Virus record (IMG/VR): IMGVR_UViG_3300008262_000623
Location: 1-20,284 of that record
Origin: a virus
Length of the DNA stretch: 20,284 nucleotides
Reading direction: 5' to 3' (one strand)
The position numbers and the translations under genes were made by a program. Under the pieces are notes generated by a model that searched no databases, was not told the origin of the DNA, and was given only the letters and a program-made list of their open reading frames with translations. This document shows positions 1 through 6,880 of the stretch, one piece after another (positions within the stretch are counted from its first letter, which is position 1; each line of letters starts with the position of its first letter).

Positions 1-969
1 TTCCCGATTTCGGATGCGGACAAGCAATATCAATTCTTGAGTGAGGCATCGCGCACCGAGGTGCTCACTGGTCATCGTGTGACAACTCCGCTCATCTTCG
101 GAATTCGTGCCGAGAGCGGTTTCGGGTCGAATAGCGACGAAATGAAAATCGGTTTGCAGATATTCAACACACAAGTCATCGAACCCGCTCAACGCCGACT
201 TGCCAAGGCATTCACCGAGGTACTATCATATGAAATGGAGGGTATTCAAATCAACGTGATTCCAAACACACCGATTGAATTGAACTCTCAGGTTGTAACG
301 CCCGAACCAGTAGCGAGCGCACCCGTAACACCCGTGACAATGTCGAAGGTTCGTGATATCGATATGAGCGACGAGGATGAAAAGTATTGGATTGAGGCAA
401 TGACCGAGCGAGGTGAATACATCGACTTGAATGAATGGCAACTTGTGAGTGAGGAGGACGCTTGCCATACACACGACGAGGAGGTTGATGCAATCAGCAA
501 GATTCAATCGCTTGAACTGGCCTCATACGACTCATATGCCAACGGTGACCAAAAGTCGAAGTGGGGTGACGCGGGAATGTATAAACTACGCTATGCATAC
601 ACAACGAACATAAGTAAAAAATCGCGCGAGTTTTGTCGAGCAATGGTCTCGATGTCTAAAAACGGAAAAGTATTCCGATATGAGGACATTCAAAATATGA
701 GTGACAACGGTGTGAATGGTCAGTTTGCGCCCTCAGGGTCAAGCAGTTACGACATTTTCACCTTTAAGGGCGGTTGCTTTTGCAGGCACGCTTTCAAGCG
801 TCTCATCTATATGCGTAAAAGAGATGAGAACGGTCGCATACTACCGAACAAAGGACTCGAAAACGACAAGAGAGTCGGCAACAATCCATATGTCCCGCAA
901 AAAGGCATCGAGGGACAAACACCCTATTCAATGCCAAATCACGCATCACTTAAATACACTTACGAATAA
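1..969 (+). CDS. Phage portal protein, 3' part, with Cys/His-rich C-terminal extension
   Basis: The frame is open from base 1 to TAA at 967-969, so the gene is cut by the left edge and the TTG at 37 is not a start. The first ~80 residues (LTGHRVTTPLIFGI, then GFGSNSDEMKIG and a helix with VIEPAQRRLAKAF) resemble the end of the portal core in siphovirus portals, the ring through which DNA is packaged. After a Pro/Val-rich linker and an acidic segment comes a ~110-residue domain with SREFCRAMV and CFCRHAFKR, Cys/His motifs that recall the MuF-type minor head domain fused to portals in some phages. The next gene starts on the last base of the stop codon. Portal identity is fairly secure; the role of the C-terminal domain is inferred. 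Confidence 0.75.
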   Translation, partial: FPISDADKQYQFLSEASRTEVLTGHRVTTPLIFGIRAESGFGSNSDEMKIGLQIFNTQVIEPAQRRLAKAFTEVLSYEMEGIQINVIPNTPIELNSQVVTPEPVASAPVTPVTMSKVRDIDMSDEDEKYWIEAMTERGEYIDLNEWQLVSEEDACHTHDEEVDAISKIQSLELASYDSYANGDQKSKWGDAGMYKLRYAYTTNISKKSREFCRAMVSMSKNGKVFRYEDIQNMSDNGVNGQFAPSGSSSYDIFTFKGGCFCRHAFKRLIYMRKRDENGRILPNKGLENDKRVGNNPYVPQKGIEGQTPYSMPNHASLKYTYE

Positions 970-1298
970 TGGCCGAGGTTCTATTTATCAATGACGTTTA
1001 CGTCAAAAAATACACGACTATCAACGGAGCGGTTGACCCCAACTTGCTTTATCCGTCGATTTATTTGTCTCAGGACAAGTATTTGAGTGCATACTTGGGA
1101 ACGTCGCTTTACACTAAGTTGAAAGATGATATCGCGGATAATACTTTATCGGGCGACTATCAAACACTTGTCGACGACTATGCTCGTCGAGTAGTCCTTT
1201 GGTGGACAATGGTTGAGGCATTACCGTCACTCACATACAAGGTTGATAACGGCACACTCGTTCAACGTCAAAGTGAGGACTCAACCCGATTCAAATGA
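969..1298 (+). CDS. Head-tail connector-like protein (DUF6712-like), short
   Basis: 109 residues, start overlapping the portal stop by one base (TAATG). The pattern LFINDVYVKKYTTI, then LYPSIYLSQDKYLSAYLGT, then YTKLKDDI and RRVVLWWTMVEALPSL, resembles the N-terminal two thirds of the DUF6712 / gp6-type connector family that follows the portal in Bacteroidota phages, and the position fits a head-closure adaptor. Family members I recall run to about 170-200 residues with a C-terminal helix. Here TGA comes right after QRQSEDSTRFK, so the C-terminus is missing or has moved to another frame. Assignment is from remembered family patterns, not a search. Confidence 0.55.
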   Translation: MAEVLFINDVYVKKYTTINGAVDPNLLYPSIYLSQDKYLSAYLGTSLYTKLKDDIADNTLSGDYQTLVDDYARRVVLWWTMVEALPSLTYKVDNGTLVQRQSEDSTRFK

Positions 1299-1390
1299 GG
1301 AAGGGAAGCGGTTCATACATTTTCAGCCGAGGCAATACTGCAACGAGTCACGACGTTTATGACTATCGACTTTCACAATTGCCGCGATGA
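1295..1390 (+). CDS. Small ORF, 31 residues, unknown function
   Basis: ATG lies in an ATGA overlap with the connector stop, and its own TGA forms another ATGA overlap with the next ORF. The product begins MRKGSGSYIFSRGN and ends YDYRLSQLPR, a basic peptide with no recognisable domain. Codons (tac, ttc, cga, ggc, gac, caa) match the neighbours. The coupling at both ends argues for a real gene. The alternative is that this stretch is the degraded or frameshifted C-terminus of the connector. Confidence 0.4.
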   Translation: MRKGSGSYIFSRGNTATSHDVYDYRLSQLPR

Positions 1391-1503
1391 AAAACGAGAA
1401 AAACTCCGTTAATAAGCGAAAAGAGATGCTCGTTGTCTTGAAAGCATACGAGCAACGTCTCCTCGATAAATGCAAAAAGTCATATGAAAAGTTGGGTAAA
1501 TGA
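1387..1503 (+). CDS. Small lysine-rich helical ORF, 38 residues
   Basis: Starts in an ATGA overlap with the previous small ORF and ends inside the first codons of the membrane protein gene at 1484. The product is highly charged and predicted helical (MLVVLKAYEQRLLDK, ending KKSYEKLGK). No domain recognised. It fills the only apparent gap between connector and lysis genes, and coupling at both ends supports expression. Confidence 0.45.
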   Translation: MKNEKNSVNKRKEMLVVLKAYEQRLLDKCKKSYEKLGK

Positions 1504-1813
1504 GATAGGTCACTACTTTACTAAAGAGTCAACATATATCATCGGTATGAGCATCGGTTTACTTGGCAAATTGTCGTATGAGATTTACAAAAAGAGAGCA
1601 CTCACCGTCGTTCAATGGTTGGCGGTTGTCGGAATGAGTGTCTTCTCCGGGTATATGGTTTCGCTTTATTGCAAGTCGAACAACTTGGGTGATTCCTCGC
1701 AGTATTTAGTACCTATCGGGACGCTCTTGGGGGAGAAGATTTTTATCTATATCTTTACGAATTACAAGTCAATTTTGACGGGTATATTCAACCTCATCAT
1801 CAAACCAAAATGA
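1484..1813 (+). CDS. Putative holin (three membrane segments)
   Basis: 109 residues with three hydrophobic stretches at about 18-35, 42-62 and 74-92, separated by short basic or polar loops (EIYKKRAL, CKSNNLGD). Size, topology and the IGTLLGEKIFIYIF segment resemble the LydA / holin superfamily III proteins. It is followed without a gap by another membrane protein and an M15 endolysin, so a role in making the inner membrane permeable at lysis is likely. It overlaps the upstream 38-residue ORF by 20 bases, and its own stop overlaps the next start (ATGA). The holin call rests on topology and context. Confidence 0.6.
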   Translation: MKSWVNEIGHYFTKESTYIIGMSIGLLGKLSYEIYKKRALTVVQWLAVVGMSVFSGYMVSLYCKSNNLGDSSQYLVPIGTLLGEKIFIYIFTNYKSILTGIFNLIIKPK

Positions 1814-2382
1814 GTGAAAAAAAACCACTTGGAAAGCGAATCGCCGAGTCTAAATTCGGGACTTTTGTACGCGAGAAGGTGAAACCCGTCGCGGGTGATG
1901 TGCTTAAAATAGTCGGGGACGTTACTGGCGTCGAAGCAATCGAACGAGTCGGTGAGTTGTTAAACGCTGAAAAGGAAAAGAGTGCCGCTCATCGTGACCT
2001 CGCTCTTGAGTTCGAAAAGTATCGAATGGAATGGCAACTTGAGATGCACCGAATCGATGTGCAAAATGAACTTGAGACATACAAGGCCGAGGTCGAAGAT
2101 AGGACGTCAGCACGGTTAAGAGAGGCGGAATTCACCAAAGCGACGGGAGGTCGAGACTGGTTGATGGCGGCGGTTGTGATTACTGGCCTTTTGTTACTCA
2201 TCACGACAATCATCACCTTGACGTTCATCGTGATTCCCGTCGAGAATCAACGTCTCGCGGATATGTGTTTCGGGGCGATTATGAGCATCGGAGCAAGCAT
2301 CTTCTCATACTATGTCGGTTCATCGAAATCGAGCGCGTTAAAAGACACGACAATCCACAAATTGACCAACAATGCCGAGTAG
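1810..2382 (+). CDS. Membrane protein with coiled coil, 3TM-holin-like
   Basis: 190 residues. The N-terminal ~50 residues are basic and soluble, residues ~50-97 are a charged coiled coil (FEKYRMEWQLEMHR), then DRTSARLREAEFTK leads into GGRDWLMAAVVITG and two membrane segments (118-142 and 152-171, ending SYYVGSSKSS). The DR.SAR.RE motif followed by two TM helices and a YY.GSSKSS end is the layout of the gene-transfer-agent/3TM-type phage holin group and related lysis-cassette proteins. Start overlaps the previous stop (ATGA) and the endolysin start lies inside its last codons. Which of the two membrane proteins is the holin cannot be told from sequence. Confidence 0.55.
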   Translation: MSEKKPLGKRIAESKFGTFVREKVKPVAGDVLKIVGDVTGVEAIERVGELLNAEKEKSAAHRDLALEFEKYRMEWQLEMHRIDVQNELETYKAEVEDRTSARLREAEFTKATGGRDWLMAAVVITGLLLLITTIITLTFIVIPVENQRLADMCFGAIMSIGASIFSYYVGSSKSSALKDTTIHKLTNNAE

Positions 2383-2755
2383 AAAAATCGAGGACTGCGT
2401 TCCGATATTGCAAAAGTGTTGGCGTGATGGATCCAAAGCATTCGCCGCACTCAATCCTGAGTTGCCTCAACCGCTTATCACTTGCACCTATCGAACACCT
2501 CAAGAGCAACTCGACCTATATGCTCAAGGCCGAACGAAACCCGGAGGAATTGTCACCCAAATAAAGCGCGGAGGTAAACACAATTCATATCCGTCAAAAG
2601 CATTTGATATCGCATTCAAAGATCGGAACGGGAAATTGGACTGGTCGCCTAAATTGTTCGAGAAATTTGCCCATATAGTCGCGATTCAATATCCTGAGGT
2701 TGAATGGGGCGGTCGTTGGAAGTCATTTAAAGATATGCCACACTTTCAAGTATGA
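2372..2755 (+). CDS. Endolysin, M15 family D,L-/L,D-peptidase (VanY-like)
   Basis: 127 residues, the size of single-domain M15 phage endolysins such as L-alanoyl-D-glutamate peptidases. The zinc-site pattern is visible: His70 and Asp79 in KHNSYPSKAFDIAF, then EWGGRWKSFKDMPHFQ with His124. TCTYRTPQEQLDLYAQGRTKPG is the usual N-terminal substrate-cleft segment, compare the SG.RT..EQ..LY.QGRT pattern of the family. It would cut peptide cross-links in peptidoglycan. There is no signal peptide, so export depends on the holin encoded upstream. It overlaps both neighbours by a few bases. Confidence 0.88.
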   Translation: MPSRKIEDCVPILQKCWRDGSKAFAALNPELPQPLITCTYRTPQEQLDLYAQGRTKPGGIVTQIKRGGKHNSYPSKAFDIAFKDRNGKLDWSPKLFEKFAHIVAIQYPEVEWGGRWKSFKDMPHFQV

Positions 2756-2976
2756 TTGAACCTGATAAAATACAACACCTCATCGCGGGTCTGATTATTT
2801 ATGTGCTTGCTTGCATCGTGATGCCGCCAGTAAGTTGTTTTATTATTTGCTCGTTCTTTGCTTTCGGCAAGGAATTCCTCGACTCGTCTCAGGGTCGTCG
2901 ATTCAATATGGAGGACTTTCTTTTTACGATGCTCGGAGGCACGCTCGGACTGATTCTCGACTTGCTTTTTTTCTAA
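2752..2976 (+). CDS. Small membrane protein of the lysis cassette (YfiM/DUF2279-like)
   Basis: 74 residues, ATGA overlap with the endolysin. Pattern: DKIQHLIAGLIIYV, a hydrophobic segment, then FAFGKEFLDSSQG, then NMEDFLFTMLGGTLG and a final hydrophobic stretch. DK..H...G, (G)KE..D and ED...T..GG are the conserved features of small YfiM/VanZ-like membrane proteins often found beside phage lysis genes. Function unknown, perhaps a lysis accessory. The stop TAA overlaps the TAG of the converging minus-strand gene by two bases, so there is no spacer between the two blocks. Confidence 0.55.
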   Translation: MIEPDKIQHLIAGLIIYVLACIVMPPVSCFIICSFFAFGKEFLDSSQGRRFNMEDFLFTMLGGTLGLILDLLFF

Positions 2977-3206
2977 TAATCGTCGTCGTACATATTTGCA
3001 CGCCATTCATTAAACACCGACCGCATTGCTTTCGTGCTTGCGCGGGTTTCGTCATCCAATTCAACGCCGTCAATGTAGTCGGCGAATAGGTGTGCCATTG
3101 ATTCGGATAGGTGCGACCCTATCGTGATGAAAGCGTCGTCTAAAATATACTCCTGAGCACATATGCGGAGCACCTTTTCAATCGGATTGTAGTCAAGTCG
3201 AACCAT
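2973..3206 (-). CDS. Hypothetical acidic protein, 77 residues
   Basis: Last gene of the minus-strand block. I chose ATG at 3206, which overlaps the upstream stop as TAATG, over an upstream GTG at 3233. Product begins MVRLDYNPIEKVL and ends RANMYDDDY, with an acidic mid-section (DYIDGVELDDET). No domain recognised. It converges on the plus-strand lysis block with overlapping stop codons. Confidence 0.6.
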   Translation of the reverse strand: MVRLDYNPIEKVLRICAQEYILDDAFITIGSHLSESMAHLFADYIDGVELDDETRASTKAMRSVFNEWRANMYDDDY

Positions 3207-3442
3207 TAAATGAGCGTTATTAGATAGGCACACAACGCACCTAATAAAGTGAGCAAGATACTTAATGAGTTAAACATTATTGTTCGTTTTTTGACGGCCT
3301 CAAATAACTCAATTAAGATTGAAACGGCGAGCATCGCAATCATCGCGGGTCGCAATTCAAGCACAAGCATCATAAGAGCAAACACAACCAGTCCGATGAC
3401 GAATTGCTTTGCCTTTCCTTTTATCGCGTCACTTAGGTTCAT
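3206..3442 (-). CDS. Small integral membrane protein, 78 residues
   Basis: Starts MNLSDAIKGKAKQF, then two close hydrophobic segments (IGLVVFALMMLVLE and AMIAMLAVSILIELF), a basic loop (AVKKRT), and a third segment ending the protein (ILLTLLGALCAYLITL). It is probably a three-pass inner membrane protein. It overlaps the upstream nuclease gene by 14 bases and the downstream gene by one. Function not recognised; superinfection exclusion or an antiholin-like role is possible but nothing in the sequence shows it. Confidence 0.6.
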   Translation of the reverse strand: MNLSDAIKGKAKQFVIGLVVFALMMLVLELRPAMIAMLAVSILIELFEAVKKRTIMFNSLSILLTLLGALCAYLITLI

Positions 3443-3905
3443 ATATCTTTTTAAATAGGAACGGAGTAAACGCGGTTTTTTCTTCCCATCGAGTCACCTC
3501 GTCGTATTTGATGACCCACATTTTCGCGTAGTTGGGTGCGGCAATTCGGATAAATGCGTAGTGTGTCACATCGGACTTTTTGCGATGTGCTTTGGTGTTC
3601 ACCCGGAACTCATCACCGCTGATCCACTTGACATCGATTCGACTTGTGCCGACGATGACGTCGGGTTCGGGTACTGGTTTCCCTCCGAGGAGCACGCCCA
3701 TCGTGTAAGGTTTCCCCTCTTTTTGGAGATAGTAAGCAAACACCATTTCACAAAGGACGCCGAATCGACTGATTTTGTCCTCTTGCGTTCCCCGTGAAAA
3801 TTCGGGGAATAGTGTACGCAACTCCTCATTCGATTCGCTTCGCATCCGACCGATGACATCAGCGACCTCGTTGAGATATTCGGGGTATGTGAAGGACGCG
3901 ATCAT
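3429..3905 (-). CDS. PD-(D/E)XK-fold nuclease-like protein
   Basis: 158 residues. The restriction-endonuclease-like core is visible: a helix with Glu53 (FGVLCEMVFAYYLQKEG), Asp82 in EPDVIVG, then Asp91-x-Lys93 in RIDVKWISGDEF, followed by a helix and strand (THYAFIRIAAP). The spacing fits E...PD...(D/E)xK. It could be a phage endonuclease, a Holliday junction resolvase-type enzyme or a DNA-end processing nuclease. Two genes from ninG, it probably belongs to the recombination set. Substrate is unknown. Start ATG overlaps the stop of the 53-residue ORF upstream. Confidence 0.6.
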   Translation of the reverse strand: MIASFTYPEYLNEVADVIGRMRSESNEELRTLFPEFSRGTQEDKISRFGVLCEMVFAYYLQKEGKPYTMGVLLGGKPVPEPDVIVGTSRIDVKWISGDEFRVNTKAHRKKSDVTHYAFIRIAAPNYAKMWVIKYDEVTRWEEKTAFTPFLFKKIYEPK

Positions 3906-4063
3906 AGGTATTGCCTTTTGCCCGTTAATTTGTAAAGCGATGTGTTGACCTTGTTCAATTTAGTTCGGACTTGTGATTCGCTCAAGTCGTCGTTTTTTCG
4001 TAGCAATTCCCAACGTTTCTCGCGGAGTTGCATCAATTTGAGGATTTCGTTTTCGGTATACAT
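3902..4063 (-). CDS. Small charged protein, 53 residues
   Basis: This short ORF fills the gap between ninG and the nuclease gene and overlaps both (TAATG with ninG, ATGA with the nuclease). The product starts MYTENEILKLMQLREKRWEL and continues with LSESQVRTKLNKVN; it looks like two amphipathic helices. No family recognised. The double overlap and neighbour-like codons support a real gene. Confidence 0.6.
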   Translation of the reverse strand: MYTENEILKLMQLREKRWELLRKNDDLSESQVRTKLNKVNTSLYKLTGKRQYL

Positions 4064-4587
4064 TATTTGAGTGATTTTAGGAGTTTACGATAGTGTTGTA
4101 TGAGGTTTTTTATTTCGTCAAGCGATAGCCGCAATGGTTCATTTTTGATTTGATGAAGGTGATTGTATTGACTTGTTCCAATTCGGTCAGGGAGTCGCAA
4201 CGAGTATTCGATAAGGTTGCCGTGTTTATGCTGGTTGCACTCGACACACTGGCCGTGACAATTGTCCTCGTTGAATCTTAAGTTCGGATAAGAACCCACC
4301 GAGTAGAAGTGACCCGCATCATATTTGCCGACGAGCGGTTTATCACAACTGATGCAAGGTCGGTGCTTGTCTCGCTCCCGGATGTATGCGTTGAATGCTT
4401 GTTGCAAGTCTCGTCGCCAGTGACTAACTGACTTGACCCGTTCGCGCATTGCTTTGATTTCACGCTTTGATTTTTTATCTTCGACTCGTTTCGCATATGA
4501 GATGATGCATTGAGGTTTGGTGCAAGTTGGTTGCAGTGATGAATAGGTCGGTTCAAAGAACTCGCGACAAATCTTGCATTTTTTCAT
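4063..4587 (-). CDS. ninG: NinG/Rap recombination endonuclease
   Basis: 174 residues, matching the lambda NinG (Rap) layout throughout. An N-terminal zinc finger is Cys4, Cys7, Cys22, Cys27 (MKKCKICREFFEP, CTKPQC), followed by a basic helical linker. Then come FNAYIRERD, PCISCDK (Cys78, Cys81), YDAGHFYSVGS (90-98), LRFNEDNCHGQC (103-114) and CNQHKHGN. The DAGH/NCHGQC..CN segment is the HNH-like nuclease core. Rap cuts branched recombination intermediates in Red-type recombination, which fits the annealing protein and exonuclease encoded upstream in the same block. Confidence 0.92.
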   Translation of the reverse strand: MKKCKICREFFEPTYSSLQPTCTKPQCIISYAKRVEDKKSKREIKAMRERVKSVSHWRRDLQQAFNAYIRERDKHRPCISCDKPLVGKYDAGHFYSVGSYPNLRFNEDNCHGQCVECNQHKHGNLIEYSLRLPDRIGTSQYNHLHQIKNEPLRLSLDEIKNLIQHYRKLLKSLK

Positions 4588-4602
4588 TTATGAAGGCCGC
4601 AA

Positions 4603-4780
4603 CTATGAGGTCACGATAGCGCGAATATCGTGAAGGAAATCGATTGCTCTGCTTTCGTTGGTGTCTCCAATTAGATGACACTCGTCCCACAACTTTGACG
4701 CATCCGTTATGCAAATGAAATAAGACGTTATTGTCGTTCACTATGTCGCACGACTTGTCGGTATTATAGTAGATTCTCAT
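4603..4780 (-). pseudogene. Small gene with apparent frameshift (about 59 residues if restored)
   Basis: From ATG at 4780 (TAATG overlap with the upstream ORF) the frame reads MRIYYNTDKSCDIVNDNNV. Near 4713-4723 the coding look moves to the +1 frame, which reads ICITDASKLWDECHLIGD, then NESRAIDFLHDIRAIVTS, and stops with TAG at 4603-4605, just before ninG. The original frame instead runs on to 4553 as a Arg/Ser-rich peptide overlapping ninG by 35 bases. Removing one T from the TTT at 4718-4720 would give a continuous reading. It may be a sequencing or assembly indel, a real mutation, or recoding. Function unknown. Confidence 0.45.
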
Positions 4781-4929
4781 TAGAAAAGGGTTAAATTGGT
4801 TTGATTTGGTTGATTGGACTTATTGCCTTTTGTGGCATTGATTCGGTCAAGTAATTCAATCACTTGTTGTTTGTGATAGTAGTGTTGTGGACTATTCTCG
4901 ACCTTGCTTTTGAGTTCCTCGATAGTCAT
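4780..4929 (-). CDS. Small hydrophilic protein, 49 residues
   Basis: ORF between dnaB and the frameshifted gene, TAATG overlaps at both ends. Product starts MTIEELKSKVENSPQHYY and ends in an Asn/Gln/Thr-rich tail (NQPNQTNLTLF). No family recognised. Position directly after dnaB might suggest a helicase accessory role, but this is only context. Confidence 0.55.
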   Translation of the reverse strand: MTIEELKSKVENSPQHYYHKQQVIELLDRINATKGNKSNQPNQTNLTLF

Positions 4930-6254
4930 TAAAATGGATTTTCGGTATAGTCGGTGTATTTCATTATGGACGGGTGAAATCGCATTTGTGCAATTCCGAT
5001 GCTCCCGTTTCGTTGCTTGGCGACGATGTACTCACCCAGTCCCTCGGTTGAATTCCCTCGTTCATCGCGCATCATATCGTAATACTCAGGACGAAATAAG
5101 AAAGTCACAACGTCGGCATCTTGTTCGAGCGACCCGGATTCGCGAAGGTCGGAGAGTAACGGTCTTTTTTCGCTCCTCGATTCCACACCTCTCGAAAGTT
5201 GGGCGAGCACGATCATCGGAATGTTGCATTCTTTTGCGATTAACTTGAGATTGCGACTGATATGACTTAATTCTTGCTCACGACTGACGCCCTTGGCCTT
5301 TGTTCCACTGGTCATCAATTGGACGTAATCGACGAACACTACCTCGATTCCGTTTTTGTGTTGCAGTCTCTTGACTTTCGCCCTCAGGTCAATGACTGAG
5401 AGAGCGGGTGTGTCGTCGATGTATATCGGAAGGGCGTTCAATTGGTCAAGATATCGATAGTATGTCTTGAGTGTCTCATCGTCGAGGCGATATTTCATCA
5501 ACGTCGCCCCATCAATTCCCGAAAGCATCGACATCAATCGATAAGTGATTTGCTGAGATGACATCTCAAGTGAGAAAAATGCAACTGGCGTCCCTCTCCG
5601 GGCAAGTTCGAGAACCTCAGTCAATGCCATTGCCGTCTTTCCCATTGCGGGACGTCCCGCCATATACATCAGGTCGGACTTTTGATGCCCTCCGATGAGC
5701 GTGTCGATGCTTTTGATACTGGTTGAATATCCACTCACCTCGCTTGAGGAGTTCATTCGGGTGATGATGCTCTTGGTCACCTCATTGGAGAGTTGACTGA
5801 TGTGTTTGACGTCGCTTTTGATATTAGCCGCGAGAATCGATTCAAGTTTCGTGATGACCTCTGCGTATAAATCGAATGCATCCGACTCGTCTATCGTCGT
5901 CTTGTCGGCAATTTCGAGGCATATGTTCCTCATTTGTCTCATTAGGTGAAACTCATAAAGCAATTTGCACCAAGTATCGAGGTTTGCGGTCGATGCGATT
6001 CGGTTTGTGAGTTGTGAGAGATAGGTCGCTCCGACTGATTCAAGTTCACCAGTCTTGCGGAGGTGTCGATTGATAGTTAAAAGGTCAACCGGGTCACCTT
6101 GGTTGGTCACTTGAGCGATTGCCGTGTGGATCGTTTGGTGTCTTGGATGAAAATACATTTCTGGTGTCACTTGTGAAATGACATTTGCCACACTTGAGGG
6201 TTCGAGTAGCATCGCACCGAGAATGCATTGTTCGATTTCAATATCATAGTTCAT
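4929..6254 (-). CDS. dnaB: Replicative DNA helicase DnaB
   Basis: 441 residues, usual length. The N-terminal domain is intact (EQCILGAMLLEP, LLTINRHLRKTGELESVGA). The RecA-like motor shows Walker A GRPAMGKT at 200-207, the SLEMS segment at 228-232, Walker B VVFVDYVQL at 305-313, the AQLSR segment at 351-355, and LLSDLRESGSLEQDADVV, all hallmarks of DnaB. It unwinds the phage replication fork as a hexamer. Start overlaps the stop of the replication initiator-like gene (ATGA), the usual initiator/loader-helicase neighbourhood. Confidence 0.96.
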   Translation of the reverse strand: MNYDIEIEQCILGAMLLEPSSVANVISQVTPEMYFHPRHQTIHTAIAQVTNQGDPVDLLTINRHLRKTGELESVGATYLSQLTNRIASTANLDTWCKLLYEFHLMRQMRNICLEIADKTTIDESDAFDLYAEVITKLESILAANIKSDVKHISQLSNEVTKSIITRMNSSSEVSGYSTSIKSIDTLIGGHQKSDLMYMAGRPAMGKTAMALTEVLELARRGTPVAFFSLEMSSQQITYRLMSMLSGIDGATLMKYRLDDETLKTYYRYLDQLNALPIYIDDTPALSVIDLRAKVKRLQHKNGIEVVFVDYVQLMTSGTKAKGVSREQELSHISRNLKLIAKECNIPMIVLAQLSRGVESRSEKRPLLSDLRESGSLEQDADVVTFLFRPEYYDMMRDERGNSTEGLGEYIVAKQRNGSIGIAQMRFHPSIMKYTDYTENPF

Positions 6255-6880
6255 ACTGGTCGGTATTTGGATGATTGTTGATAGGTTGGTTGATTTGATT
6301 CCTTGGCCTTGTGTTCATCTTTAAACCACACGCCTCTCATTTTTTGTTTCCAATTGATGACTGGTTTGCCTCGCGAGTCGCGCCAACTGGCCGAGTCGTA
6401 ATAGTTGAAAGCGTTTGATGCTATGTCGGAGCGATAACCGTTCGCAGTAAAAAACTCAATCACCTCTTGTTCGGTTGGCGGTTCAATTCGAGTGCGGACA
6501 TTATTGCCATTGCTTTTCGGTGTGCGTATCTTATCTACGTCAGTAGATACATTTACATTCTCATTTACATTCTCATTTACATTTACATTAGCATCAACTT
6601 TGCTTTCATCTTGCTTTCGCCTTGCTTTACGTTTGCTTGTATTTTGCTTTATCTCGTTGAATTTCAACTTGTCTCGCTTGCCGTTTGCATATCGTTTCAA
6701 GTTTGCGTCGAGTTGTGGTTTAATCAATCGGAAGATTGTTCGTGATACGCCAGTGAGTTCAATCTCATTAAAATTGAGTGAGTATTCGCAGATTGCTCTC
6801 CATACCTCCGACTGGTTGGTATCAGGAAGGTCGCAAATCGCCTCGTAAAACGAGCGGTAAATAATAAAGGATTCTCTCAT
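6251..6880 (-). CDS. Replication initiator-like protein (DUF6291-type N-terminus)
   Basis: 209 residues from ATG at 6880. An in-frame extension to 7003 exists, but its 41 residues do not look family-like and the typical N-terminus is MRESFIIYRSFYEAICDLPD. The first ~85 residues (RAICEYSLNF, FRLIKPQLDANLKRYANG) match the DUF6291 pattern. A Lys/Arg-rich stretch and an Asn/Val/Glu repeat form a linker. The C-terminus (EQEVIEFFTANGY, NAFNYYDSASWRD, INWKQKMRGVWF) resembles the end of phage replication initiator/DnaD-like proteins. It lies just upstream of dnaB and probably helps load it. Confidence 0.65.
   Translation of the reverse strand: MRESFIIYRSFYEAICDLPDTNQSEVWRAICEYSLNFNEIELTGVSRTIFRLIKPQLDANLKRYANGKRDKLKFNEIKQNTSKRKARRKQDESKVDANVNVNENVNENVNVSTDVDKIRTPKSNGNNVRTRIEPPTEQEVIEFFTANGYRSDIASNAFNYYDSASWRDSRGKPVINWKQKMRGVWFKDEHKAKESNQPTYQQSSKYRPV
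6551..6590. repeat. Short tandem repeat in the linker of the replication protein
   Basis: Two copies of ATTTACATTCTC followed by two copies of ATTTAC and a related unit, encoding alternating Asn/Val/Glu on the minus strand. Units are multiples of six bases, so copy-number changes keep the frame and only change linker length. Confidence 0.75.

Noticed and set aside
37-39. TTG as start codon of the first gene
   Set aside because: The same frame is open and portal-like from base 1, so the gene is cut by the window edge and this TTG is internal.
4553-4602. Extension of the small gene before ninG into ninG
   Set aside because: The last ~50 residues of this frame are Arg/Ser-rich with unusual codons and overlap ninG, while the +1 frame is protein-like; I treat it as a frameshift product.
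4904-5248. 114-codon plus-strand frame opposite dnaB
   Set aside because: Lies entirely antisense to well-conserved dnaB codons; Arg/Cys-rich composition is typical of a shadow frame.
6467-6848. Two plus-strand frames rich in Ile/Tyr or Phe/Thr
   Set aside because: They are created by the tandem repeat and the codons of the replication protein on the other strand.
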